64,000 nucleotides of DNA from positions 1-64,000 of the forward strand of contig NZ_JABVEC010000032.1 in the NCBI RefSeq assembly GCF_014323705.1. The letters run 5' to 3'. Within the stretch, counting starts at the first letter, position 1. The number at the start of each line of letters is the position of its first letter. Below the pieces are notes generated by a model. That model searched no databases. It saw nothing but the letters and a program-made list of their open reading frames with translations, and was not told where the DNA came from. The position numbers and the translations under genes are program-made. This document shows positions 36,538 through 43,909 of the stretch, piece by piece. The DNA comes from Actinomadura alba. GTDB taxonomy: Bacteria; Actinomycetota; Actinomycetes; Streptosporangiales; Streptosporangiaceae.

Positions 36538-38120
36538 CCGCCGGCGTCAGGACGGCCGGCGACGGGCGGCTCGTCGATTTCACCGTGGCCGCCCGGCACC
36601 TGGTCGGTGGCCTGATGGAGCGGCCGACGGGCCGGGTCTCCGCTTCGGTCTACGAGACCGGGCGGCTGGTCACGCTGGCTCCCTGGCTGACCGGGCACAC
36701 TGAACGGCTGAGGTTCCTGCTGGAGACCCAACGGCCGGACGGCGCCTGGGTCTCACCGCTGCCCGCCTACGCTCTCATCCCCACACTCAGCGCGACCGAA
36801 GCCCTGCTCTCGACGCTGCGTAAGCCCGATCCGCATGGGCACGCGGGCGTCCCGCGTGCTGAGTCGGAGAAGGCGGCCGGCCGAGGGCTCGCCATCCTGT
36901 CCCGGTGGCTGGACGGCACGCACGCTCTGGAGCTGCCGGACATGCCGGCGGCCGAGCACATCGCACCGGTGCTGATCAACATGATCAACCAGCATCTGCG
37001 GCACGAGGGCGTGCGGCTCCAGTCATCCCCCGGCCTGGACGGCAGTACGGTCGAGAAGGTACAAGCCCTACTGGCACGCGGCGGCCAGGTCCCACAGAAG
37101 TTCTTGCACGCGCTCGAGATCGCGCAGGAGGCGGCTCGTGGTGCGCCCTCGGTCCGGCCGGAGCCCACCGGATCGGTCGGCGCCTCTCCCGCGGCCACCG
37201 CTGCCTGGCTTGGTGACCACGAGTCGGCCGATTGGGGCGGCTCGGCCCGGCGATTCCTCGAGTCCGCGGCGCGGCGGGACGGGGGACCGGTTCCCACGGC
37301 GATTCCGATCGCCAACTTCGAACGGGCCTGGGTGTTGAGCTGGCTGGCGAGTGCGGGAATCGAGCTCGCAGTGCCGCCGGAGATGATCAGTGAGCTCCGC
37401 TCGGCGCTGGGTCCGAACGGAGCCTCGGCGGGCGCGGGACTGCCCGCGGACGCCGATACCAGCGCCGGGGTGCTGTACGCCCTCTCGCTGCACGGTGCTC
37501 CGCAATCGCCCGACCTGCTCTGGGCGTACGAGACGGAGACGCATTTCTGCACGTGGCAGGGGGAGAACGGCAGATCGGTGACCACGAACGCGCACGTGCT
37601 CGAGGCGTTCGGCCATCACCTCCAGAGCACCGGCGGAGGGGAATCGGCGGGCCGGTACCAGGCGACCGTCGCGAAGGTCTCGTCCTGGCTGTGCGCCCAG
37701 CAGGGCGACGACGGGGGATGGCGGGACCGATGGCATGCCTCTCCGTACTACGCGACGGTGTGCGCTGCCCTGGCGCTCCACCGGTTCGGCGGCGCGGCGT
37801 CGGCTCCGGCCGTGGAGCGCGCAGTCCGGTGGGTGGTCGGGACTCAGCGACCCGACGGGTCCTGGGGGCGTTGGGGCGGGACGGCGGAGGAGACCGCGTA
37901 TGCGCTGCAGGTCCTCGTGCTCACCGGGGGCGGGGCGAGCGAGGAGACGGCGCGTGCGGCGACGCGTGGCGGCGGCTATCTGCGGTCCGTGGCGGAGAGT
38001 GCCATGGAAGCCAATAATCCACCTCTTTGGCATGATAAAGACCTGTATTGCCCTATTGCTGTCGTACGAGCGGCGGTCCTCGCGGCGCTTCATCTGACCC
38101 GGCGCAACGTACTTGCATGA
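36534..38120 (+). CDS. Class II diterpene cyclase (copalyl/halimadienyl-diphosphate synthase-like)
   Basis: The 528-residue protein has the double alpha-barrel of squalene-hopene/ent-copalyl diphosphate cyclases. QW-like repeats are visible (ETQRPDGAW, QQGDDGGW, QRPDGSWGRWGG). The acid motif, normally DxDDTA, reads DADTSA (D306-A-D308-T-S-A). This resembles the DxDTTA form that I recall for the Mycobacterium tuberculosis tuberculosinol enzyme Rv3377c. It should protonate GGPP and yield a bicyclic diphosphate for the class I enzyme. It starts at a GTG that overlaps the upstream stop (GTGA). It is the last gene of the P450-cyclase-cyclase operon. Confidence 0.87.
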   Translation: MTAGVRTAGDGRLVDFTVAARHLVGGLMERPTGRVSASVYETGRLVTLAPWLTGHTERLRFLLETQRPDGAWVSPLPAYALIPTLSATEALLSTLRKPDPHGHAGVPRAESEKAAGRGLAILSRWLDGTHALELPDMPAAEHIAPVLINMINQHLRHEGVRLQSSPGLDGSTVEKVQALLARGGQVPQKFLHALEIAQEAARGAPSVRPEPTGSVGASPAATAAWLGDHESADWGGSARRFLESAARRDGGPVPTAIPIANFERAWVLSWLASAGIELAVPPEMISELRSALGPNGASAGAGLPADADTSAGVLYALSLHGAPQSPDLLWAYETETHFCTWQGENGRSVTTNAHVLEAFGHHLQSTGGGESAGRYQATVAKVSSWLCAQQGDDGGWRDRWHASPYYATVCAALALHRFGGAASAPAVERAVRWVVGTQRPDGSWGRWGGTAEETAYALQVLVLTGGGASEETARAATRGGGYLRSVAESAMEANNPPLWHDKDLYCPIAVVRAAVLAALHLTRRNVLA

Positions 38121-38338
38121 GATGTGATCCCAAACACGTCGGGGGTATTTAGGCGTTTTGTGAACTTACAGGTAAACGATTCACCTTGAGTGGGCTTAGT
38201 CGTGTTGGTAAGGTTCTGCGACGTGCGCGCAACGGGTCTATGCGACCTTCGCGTCGTTCACCCCCGTCATCACGTGTCTTGCTGCAGGTCGACGCGCCGC
38301 GCATCGCAGGCACCTTGCCAATTGTTGGGGCGATTGTC

Positions 38339-40921
38339 ATGCGCATCCGCAACGCACGACTGCGGACCAAGATTGTGGCCTTGCTGCTGTCGCTCACAGC
38401 ACTATGGATGTTCGCCGCGTGGGTGACCCTGCGAGAAGGCGTGAACCTCCTCTGGGTGAGCACGATGGACCGCGTCGCGGCGCCGAGCGACCCGTTGCTG
38501 GTCGAACTGCAACGCGAACGACGGCTCTCGGTGACGTACCTGGCCGACCCTCGGCAGCAGCGGCGGGACGCCCTCCTCGCCCAGCGGGCTCGCACCGACA
38601 GTGCCAAGGCCGTGGTGGTGCGGGCCGCACGCACCGGCGCGGTCAGACGGGCGGCGGACGACAACGCCGACCGCCGCATCGACGAGATGGTCGGCCTCCT
38701 GGACGGTCTCGGTCAGGAGCGGCGCTCCATCGACATGCGACAGATGGACCGCCGGCGGGTCATCGACGAGTACGCCATGGTCGTCGAGTCGGTCTTCAGG
38801 CTCTACGACTCGATAGCGACTCTGGACGACGACGACTTCGCCACCGACACCCGCATCGAGATCGCGGTCAACCGCAGCTGGGAGCTCCTCTCACAGGAGG
38901 ACGCGCTGGTGGCGGGCGTGCTCACGACAGGCAGGCTCGGCGCCGCGGACCAGCTCGAGATCGCCAAGCTCGTCGGAGCACGGCGTCTCAACACGGCACG
39001 CGCTCTGGCCGACCTCGAACGGGCGGACGTCCAGGCGTACAAGGAACTGGCGAACAACCGGCGGCTCAGCGAGGTGGCCAGGCTCGAAGACCTTCTCCTG
39101 CGGTCGAGCCGGCCGGGTCAGCCCATTCGGATGACTGCCGAGCAATGGCGCGGCGCCACCGAGCCCGCGGTGGCGGAGATGCGGCAGAGCATCCAGCGGG
39201 CCGGTGACCGTCTGGTGGCCCGGGCCACGCCGATCGCCGTCTGGGTGGTCGTCCGCCTGCTTCTGGCGGGCGTCCTCGGGCTCTTCGCGGTCATCGCGTC
39301 CATCGTCGTCTCCATCACGACGGCACGGGCCCTGGTCCGGCAGCTCGAGCGGCTGCGGACGGCCGCGTGGGAGCTGGCCGACCAGCGGCTGCCGGCCGTG
39401 GTCGAGCGGCTCGGACGTGGGGAAGATGTCGACGTCGCCGCCGAGGCGCCCGAGCTCGAGTTCGGCGACGACGAGGTCGGCCAGGTCGGCCAGGCGTTCA
39501 ACGCTGTGCAGCAGACCGCCATCAAGGTCGCGGTGGAGCAGGCGGAGCTGCGGCGCGGCATCCGCGACGTCTTGCTCAGCCTGGCGCGGCGTACCCAGAC
39601 ACTCGTGCGCAGGCAGCTCAGCCTTCTCGACGTGATGGAGCGGCGCGAGCTCGACCCGACCGAGCTCGAGGACCTGTTCCGGGTCGACCACCTCGCCACC
39701 CGGATGCGGCGCAACGCCGAGAACCTGATCGTGCTGTCCGGGGCCACCCCCGCGCGTGGGTGGCGGCGGTCGGTGCCGATGGTCGACGTGCTGCGCGCCG
39801 CCGTCGCCGAGGTCGAGGACTACACCCGCGTCAACGTGCTGCCCGTCGGAGGGGTGACCCTCGCCGGGCGGGCCGTCGGCGACGTCACCCACCTGCTGGC
39901 CGAGCTCGTCGAGAACGCTGTCTCGTTCTCACCCTCGTACACGGTGGTGCAGGTGGGCGGCCACATGGCGGCGAGCGGCTATGCGATCGAGATCGAGGAT
40001 CGCGGGCTGGGCATGGGCGAGGAGGCCCTGCATAAGGCCAACGAGCAGATCGCCAGCTCGCCGGAGTTCAACCTGTCGAGTACGGCGCGGCTGGGACTGT
40101 ACGTGGTCAGCCGGCTCGCCGACCGCTACGGGATCCGGGTGTCGCTCAAGCGCTCGGCCTATGGCGGCACCACCGCCATCATCTTGATCCCGCGGGAGTT
40201 CGTCATCGCGGAAGGAGAGATCGATCCTCTCTTCGAAGAGATCTCTGAACCGGCCGCCGACGGAGTGTCCGGCCCGATGCGGGAGAGCCGCGCCGAGGTG
40301 TTGCGGGCGATCGGCTCTGGCGGCCTGGGTGACGCCGGGTCTCCTCTGCCGGTGCGAGGCGGAGGCCACGGCACGGCCACCGCACTGGACGCCCGGCCGG
40401 GGCCCGCGGACACGACGAGCGGCGGGACGTCCGCTGGATGGCGCGACGACGGCGTCGGTGTGTCCGGCGGCGCGTACGGCAGCGCGTCCGACGATGTGGG
40501 CGGCGCGGGTGGCTCCGCCGGCGATCCGTACGACCGCCAACGGCCGGGCACGGCGCGTCGGCCGGAGGGCGGCGAGCACGCCGGCGCAGCGACCGGGGAC
40601 CGCCAGGAGCACGGGGAACCCGGTGAGCCCCGGAAGCACGAGACGGCCGGAGGGAAGCCCATGGCCGAGACGACCTATACCCCTTCCGGTCTGCCGTTCC
40701 GGGTGCCCCAGGCGAGCCTTGCCCCGCCGTTGCGCACCGACGAGTCGCGTACGGCCGCGGACCAGGACGGCGAGGGCGATGTGCCCCGGTCGCCGGAGGA
40801 GGTGCGCAAGGTGATGGGCGCCTACCAGGCGGGTACCCGCCGAGGCAGATCCGACGCGGTCCGGTCGGCGGACGACCGTCCCGCGTCGGACACGCCGCCG
40901 GGCGGGCCCGATGACGAGTGA
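38339..40921 (+). CDS. cvnA: Conservon sensor-like ATPase CvnA (first conservon)
   Basis: The 860-residue membrane protein has a first transmembrane helix at about 10-30. A nitrate/nitrite-sensing (NIT) extracellular helical domain extends to about 290, followed by a second helix (VVVRLLLAGVLGLFAVIASIV) and HAMP-like linker. A GHKL ATPase domain (about 500-620) has ELVENAVSFSP, EDRGLGMGEEA and GLYVVSRLADRYG. The usual phosphoacceptor His box is not recognisable. The last 240 residues are low-complexity, rich in Gly, Ala and Glu. CvnA works with CvnB-D as a membrane-bound, GPCR-like complex in Streptomyces. ATG at 38339 starts MRIRNARLRTKIV; 218 bases separate it from the terpene operon. Confidence 0.9.
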   Translation: MRIRNARLRTKIVALLLSLTALWMFAAWVTLREGVNLLWVSTMDRVAAPSDPLLVELQRERRLSVTYLADPRQQRRDALLAQRARTDSAKAVVVRAARTGAVRRAADDNADRRIDEMVGLLDGLGQERRSIDMRQMDRRRVIDEYAMVVESVFRLYDSIATLDDDDFATDTRIEIAVNRSWELLSQEDALVAGVLTTGRLGAADQLEIAKLVGARRLNTARALADLERADVQAYKELANNRRLSEVARLEDLLLRSSRPGQPIRMTAEQWRGATEPAVAEMRQSIQRAGDRLVARATPIAVWVVVRLLLAGVLGLFAVIASIVVSITTARALVRQLERLRTAAWELADQRLPAVVERLGRGEDVDVAAEAPELEFGDDEVGQVGQAFNAVQQTAIKVAVEQAELRRGIRDVLLSLARRTQTLVRRQLSLLDVMERRELDPTELEDLFRVDHLATRMRRNAENLIVLSGATPARGWRRSVPMVDVLRAAVAEVEDYTRVNVLPVGGVTLAGRAVGDVTHLLAELVENAVSFSPSYTVVQVGGHMAASGYAIEIEDRGLGMGEEALHKANEQIASSPEFNLSSTARLGLYVVSRLADRYGIRVSLKRSAYGGTTAIILIPREFVIAEGEIDPLFEEISEPAADGVSGPMRESRAEVLRAIGSGGLGDAGSPLPVRGGGHGTATALDARPGPADTTSGGTSAGWRDDGVGVSGGAYGSASDDVGGAGGSAGDPYDRQRPGTARRPEGGEHAGAATGDRQEHGEPGEPRKHETAGGKPMAETTYTPSGLPFRVPQASLAPPLRTDESRTAADQDGEGDVPRSPEEVRKVMGAYQAGTRRGRSDAVRSADDRPASDTPPGGPDDE

Positions 40922-41035
40922 GAGACCGGACCGCTGAACGCCCCGGCGACGATCCTGATCAACGCGTGACGAGCCGGTGCCGCCGAGCCGCCGCAGGCGA
41001 CGACGCGGCGGCCGCCTGCAGAAAGAGGACAACGA

Positions 41036-41467
41036 GTGGTGCACAGAACCGGTTCTTCCACCGACCTGGCCTGGTTGCTGGACGACCTGATCGGTCGGGT
41101 GCAGGAGGCCCAGCACGCGGTCGTTCTCTCCGCGGACGGCCTGCTCATGGCCTCGTCGGAGGGACTCGACCAAGATGACGCCGAACATCTGGCCGCCGTG
41201 GCGTCCGGGGTCCAGAGTCTCGCCAAGGGCGCCAGCGAGCGGTTCGGCGCCGGGCCCGTACGGCAGACCGTCATCGAGATGCGATCGGCGTTCCTCTTCG
41301 TCACCGTCGCGGGGCAGGGCGCCTGCCTGGCGGTACTCGGCTCGGAGGAGTCCGACGTCGGCCTGATCGCCTATGAGATGGCCATGCTCGTGGCGCGCGT
41401 CGGGGAGTTCCTCAGTACACCCAGCCGATCGGCGGCCACCCAAAGCGGCTTCTCTTCCAAGAGGTAG
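41036..41467 (+). CDS. cvnB: Conservon roadblock/LC7 protein CvnB (first conservon)
   Basis: This 143-residue roadblock/LC7 protein begins STDLAWLLDDLIGRVQEAQHAVVLSADGLLMASS. It has QTVIEMRSAFLFVTVAGQGACLAVL, typical of MglB/CvnB-type regulators that bind the small GTPase partner. It is expected to modulate CvnD GTP hydrolysis. GTG start with AGAGGA about nine bases upstream. The gene lies 114 bases after cvnA and six bases before cvnC. Confidence 0.92.
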   Translation: MVHRTGSSTDLAWLLDDLIGRVQEAQHAVVLSADGLLMASSEGLDQDDAEHLAAVASGVQSLAKGASERFGAGPVRQTVIEMRSAFLFVTVAGQGACLAVLGSEESDVGLIAYEMAMLVARVGEFLSTPSRSAATQSGFSSKR

Positions 41468-41472
41468 GCGAC

Positions 41473-41859
41473 ATGCGCTCTTCCGAGGAGTTCGACGACG
41501 AGAGGTGGCTCGACGAGCACGCCGGCCCGCTCGTGCGCCCCTATGTGATGACTCGCGGCCGGATCCTCCCGATCCGGGGGAAGTTCGACCTCATCTCGCT
41601 GATCGTGACCGTCCGGCCGGTACCGATGAGCGAGGTGGGCTTCGGCCCCGAGCACCTGGCCATCGTCGACCTCTGCCACGAAATGCTCTCGGTGGCGGAG
41701 ATCGCCGGACGGCTCGACCTGCCCGTCGGCACCGTACGAGTCCTGCTGGGCGATCTGCTGCACCGCGGCTTCATCGCGGTAGAGGAACCGCAACCCGAGG
41801 TGAACATGAGCGACGAGGCGATGTACGAGGCGGTGCTCGATGGACTACGGACTCTCTGA
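41473..41859 (+). CDS. cvnC: Conservon DUF742 protein CvnC (first conservon)
   Basis: This 128-residue DUF742 protein has the hallmark LVRPYVMTRGR near the start and GPEHLAIVDLC. A winged-helix-like C-terminal half (SVAEIAGRLDLPVGTVRVLLGDLLHRGFI) suggests contact with DNA or protein. It is part of the CvnA-D complex. The final 20 bases overlap cvnD, so translation is coupled. Confidence 0.92.
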   Translation: MRSSEEFDDERWLDEHAGPLVRPYVMTRGRILPIRGKFDLISLIVTVRPVPMSEVGFGPEHLAIVDLCHEMLSVAEIAGRLDLPVGTVRVLLGDLLHRGFIAVEEPQPEVNMSDEAMYEAVLDGLRTL

Positions 41860-42460
41860 GCGTGGGGCGGGGCGGCCGAAGCCGCCGATCGCGATCAAGA
41901 TCCTGATCGCGGGTGGCTTCGGTGCGGGCAAGACCACTCTGGTGGGCGCGGTCTCCGAGACGCAGCCGCTGCGGACCGAGGAGATCCTCACCGACCAGGG
42001 CGTGGCCGTCGACGACGTGTCGGGCGTGGAGGGCAAGAACACGACCACCGTCGCGATGGACTTCGGCCGCATCACCATCAAGAACCGGTTCGTCCTGTAC
42101 CTGTTCGGCACGCCCGGGCAGGAGCGCTTCTGGTTCATGTGGGACGAGCTGGCGCTCGGCGCTCTCGGCGCCATCGTGCTGGCGGACGCGCGGCGTCTGG
42201 CGGACTGCTTCCCCTCGGTCGACTACTTCGAGCGGCGCGGCACGCCCTTCATCGTCGCGGTGAACTGCTTCGAGGGCGCCCGGCAGTATGAGCTCGACGA
42301 GGTCCGCCTCGCGCTCAACCTGGCGCCGGAGATTCCCGTCGTCCTCTGCGACGCCCGCGAGAGAGACTCCGGCAAGAAGATCCTCATCACCCTGGTCGAA
42401 CACGCGAAGGCGAGGAACACGGCGCCCCCCGAGAAGATGGCGGGGACGCCCGCGGGCTGA
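41840..42460 (+). CDS. cvnD: Conservon small GTPase CvnD (first conservon)
   Basis: The 206-residue GTPase has the P-loop GGFGAGKTT (25-33), a switch II-like LFGTPGQERFWFMWDEL and the segment VAVNCFEG in place of NKxD. This is the MglA/CvnD group of Ras-like proteins without a canonical G4 motif. It should cycle between GTP and GDP on the conservon complex. It overlaps cvnC by exactly 20 bases, as in the other two conservons here. Confidence 0.92.
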   Translation: MDYGLSERGAGRPKPPIAIKILIAGGFGAGKTTLVGAVSETQPLRTEEILTDQGVAVDDVSGVEGKNTTTVAMDFGRITIKNRFVLYLFGTPGQERFWFMWDELALGALGAIVLADARRLADCFPSVDYFERRGTPFIVAVNCFEGARQYELDEVRLALNLAPEIPVVLCDARERDSGKKILITLVEHAKARNTAPPEKMAGTPAG

Positions 42461-42615
42461 CCCACGGGCTCGCCGTCGTACCGGGTGGTGGGAGGCCGGG
42501 CCGGCCTCCGGGCCGATGGCCGCCGTGCCCGGCGGGCGGCGGGCACGTCCCGTGCCGCCGAGCACCGGTCGTCCGTCCGGTCAGCGGTTCGCGTGGCCGG
42601 TCGGCCGTCCGGTGG

Positions 42616-43461
42616 TCAGTCGGTGAGGACCTTTTCCAGCGCCTCCGCGTAGCGCAGCGCGGTCAGCTGCACGAGAGAGGGATGGGCGCCGAGCGGCTGA
42701 GCGGACTCGGCACCGGTTTCGGCGGCGAGGTCGATCAGCTGGTCGGGCTGTGCCTCCGGGCCGATGAAGCAGGGGGCGATGGCCAGCCGGGTCGTGCCGC
42801 TGGCCTTGAGCCGCCTCGCCACCTCACCTGCCGTGGGGATGTCGTCCAGAGAGACGGGCACCACGGGCACGGCGAGCCGGGACGCGAGCAGTACGCAGTT
42901 GATCTCGGTCTCCTGCGCCGCCGCCTCTCCGCCCGTGGCGGCGAGCAGGATGCCGTCCGCGGCGGTCACCATGGTCAGCAGCCGGACACGATCGGCGCGG
43001 GCCAATCCGGCCTCCGCGAGCCTCACGTGCAGCGCCTCGGCCACGAGCGGGTGCGGTCCGAGCGGCTCGGCCAGCACGATCGGCCAGTCGTCGGAGTGCA
43101 CCGCGTCGACCGCCGCGCGCAACTGCGCGTCGATCTCCGCGTTCGGTCCGGTGGTCTGCGGCACCACGACGGCGGCCGGCATTCCGTCGGAGAGGTCCGG
43201 GTCCAGACCGGTCAGGACGGCTCTGAGGTCGTCGAGGTGGGCGGCGTGCACGGGCAGGCCGGGATGCGCGACTCTGGCGAAGGCGGCGAGCTCGGCGATC
43301 GCCAGCGTGCCGGGGACGCCCGACCGCCCGGGGGCGGCGAGGATCAGGGCGGGAGAGTCCGGCGGAATGGCGAACGCGCCCTCGCCGCGGTGACGCCCAG
43401 AGCGACGAGACCGCCGTTGCCGTGCGGGAAGGGGGGTGGGCTGATCGCTGAAAGAAGTCAC
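42616..43461 (-). CDS. Sirohydrochlorin chelatase-like (CbiX/SirB) protein
   Basis: The 281-residue protein has two similar halves of the CbiX/chelatase fold. Recognisable parts are AAPGRSGVPGTLAIAEL, VVPQTTGPNAEIDAQL, AEPLGPHPLVAEALHVRL, and in the second half ASRLAVPVVPVSL and IAPCFIGPEAQPDQLIDLA. The family inserts Co2+, Ni2+ or Fe2+ into sirohydrochlorin. The usual active-site HGS at the start of each half is not conserved (PGRS here), so chelatase activity is doubtful. It stands alone on the minus strand between two conservons, with no sulfite reductase or cobalamin genes near. GTG start. Confidence 0.72.
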   Translation of the reverse strand: MTSFSDQPTPLPARQRRSRRSGRHRGEGAFAIPPDSPALILAAPGRSGVPGTLAIAELAAFARVAHPGLPVHAAHLDDLRAVLTGLDPDLSDGMPAAVVVPQTTGPNAEIDAQLRAAVDAVHSDDWPIVLAEPLGPHPLVAEALHVRLAEAGLARADRVRLLTMVTAADGILLAATGGEAAAQETEINCVLLASRLAVPVVPVSLDDIPTAGEVARRLKASGTTRLAIAPCFIGPEAQPDQLIDLAAETGAESAQPLGAHPSLVQLTALRYAEALEKVLTD

Positions 43462-43680
43462 AGATGGAAGGCTAACTGTCCAAAACGGGCTTTTGGGCTG
43501 ATTAGGGGTGATGTCGCCGACAGTGAACTACCAATGATCTAGATCGTACTCCCTTCTGAGGACTGTCACGACAGGCACTCGAACTCGGCATCGATGCAGC
43601 TCACTCGGGCATTCGCGAGTGGGGTGCGCGAGCCGCGGCGACATCGCCGATCCGCGCGCGGTAGCAGGTCGGTACGGGAT

Positions 43681-43729
43681 TTGCCGAAATCACGCGCTTT
43701 AGCATTATCGGTCCGGGTCTAGCGCGCTA
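43681..43729 (+). promoter_or_regulatory. Candidate promoter and palindrome upstream of second cvnA
   Basis: TTGCCG and CATTAT with a 16-base spacer resemble a housekeeping promoter. TAGCGCGCTA just downstream (43720-43729) would lie close to the transcription start and could be an operator. Confidence 0.35.
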
Positions 43730-43770
43730 AGGTGCCGGTGCGTGTTCATCTGGAGACGAAGGGAGACCTG

Positions 43771-43830
43771 ATGCCTGCGGAGGCGACGCCGGCCGCCGAC
43801 CTCACGCCGGACCCCGCCGTCCTTCAGTGA
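43771..43830 (+). CDS. Possible 19-residue leader peptide upstream of cvnA
   Basis: An ATG at 43771 is preceded by GAAGGGAG at ideal spacing and opens a 19-codon frame (MPAEATPAADLTPDPAVLQ) that ends 80 bases before cvnA. The peptide is rich in Ala and Pro, with no membrane segment or attenuation-type codon run. It may be a real small ORF or chance. It has a better ribosome-binding site than cvnA itself. Confidence 0.3.
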   Translation: MPAEATPAADLTPDPAVLQ

Positions 43831-43909
43831 ACGACACCGGAAAGAGCAGGGGTCACAGAGTACGTACTTGTTCGGCTTCGCCAGTCAGATGTCGTCACCA
43901 TGAGGTGCC

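Larger units (their letters stand above)
43462..43909. other. Divergent intergenic region upstream of the second conservon
   Basis: This 448-base gap separates the chelatase-like gene from the second cvnA. It contains a plausible rightward promoter (TTGCCG at 43681-43686, CATTAT at 43703-43708, 16-base spacer), a perfect TAGCGCGCTA palindrome at 43720-43729, and a 19-codon open frame at 43771-43830. No riboswitch was recognised. Confidence 0.45.
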
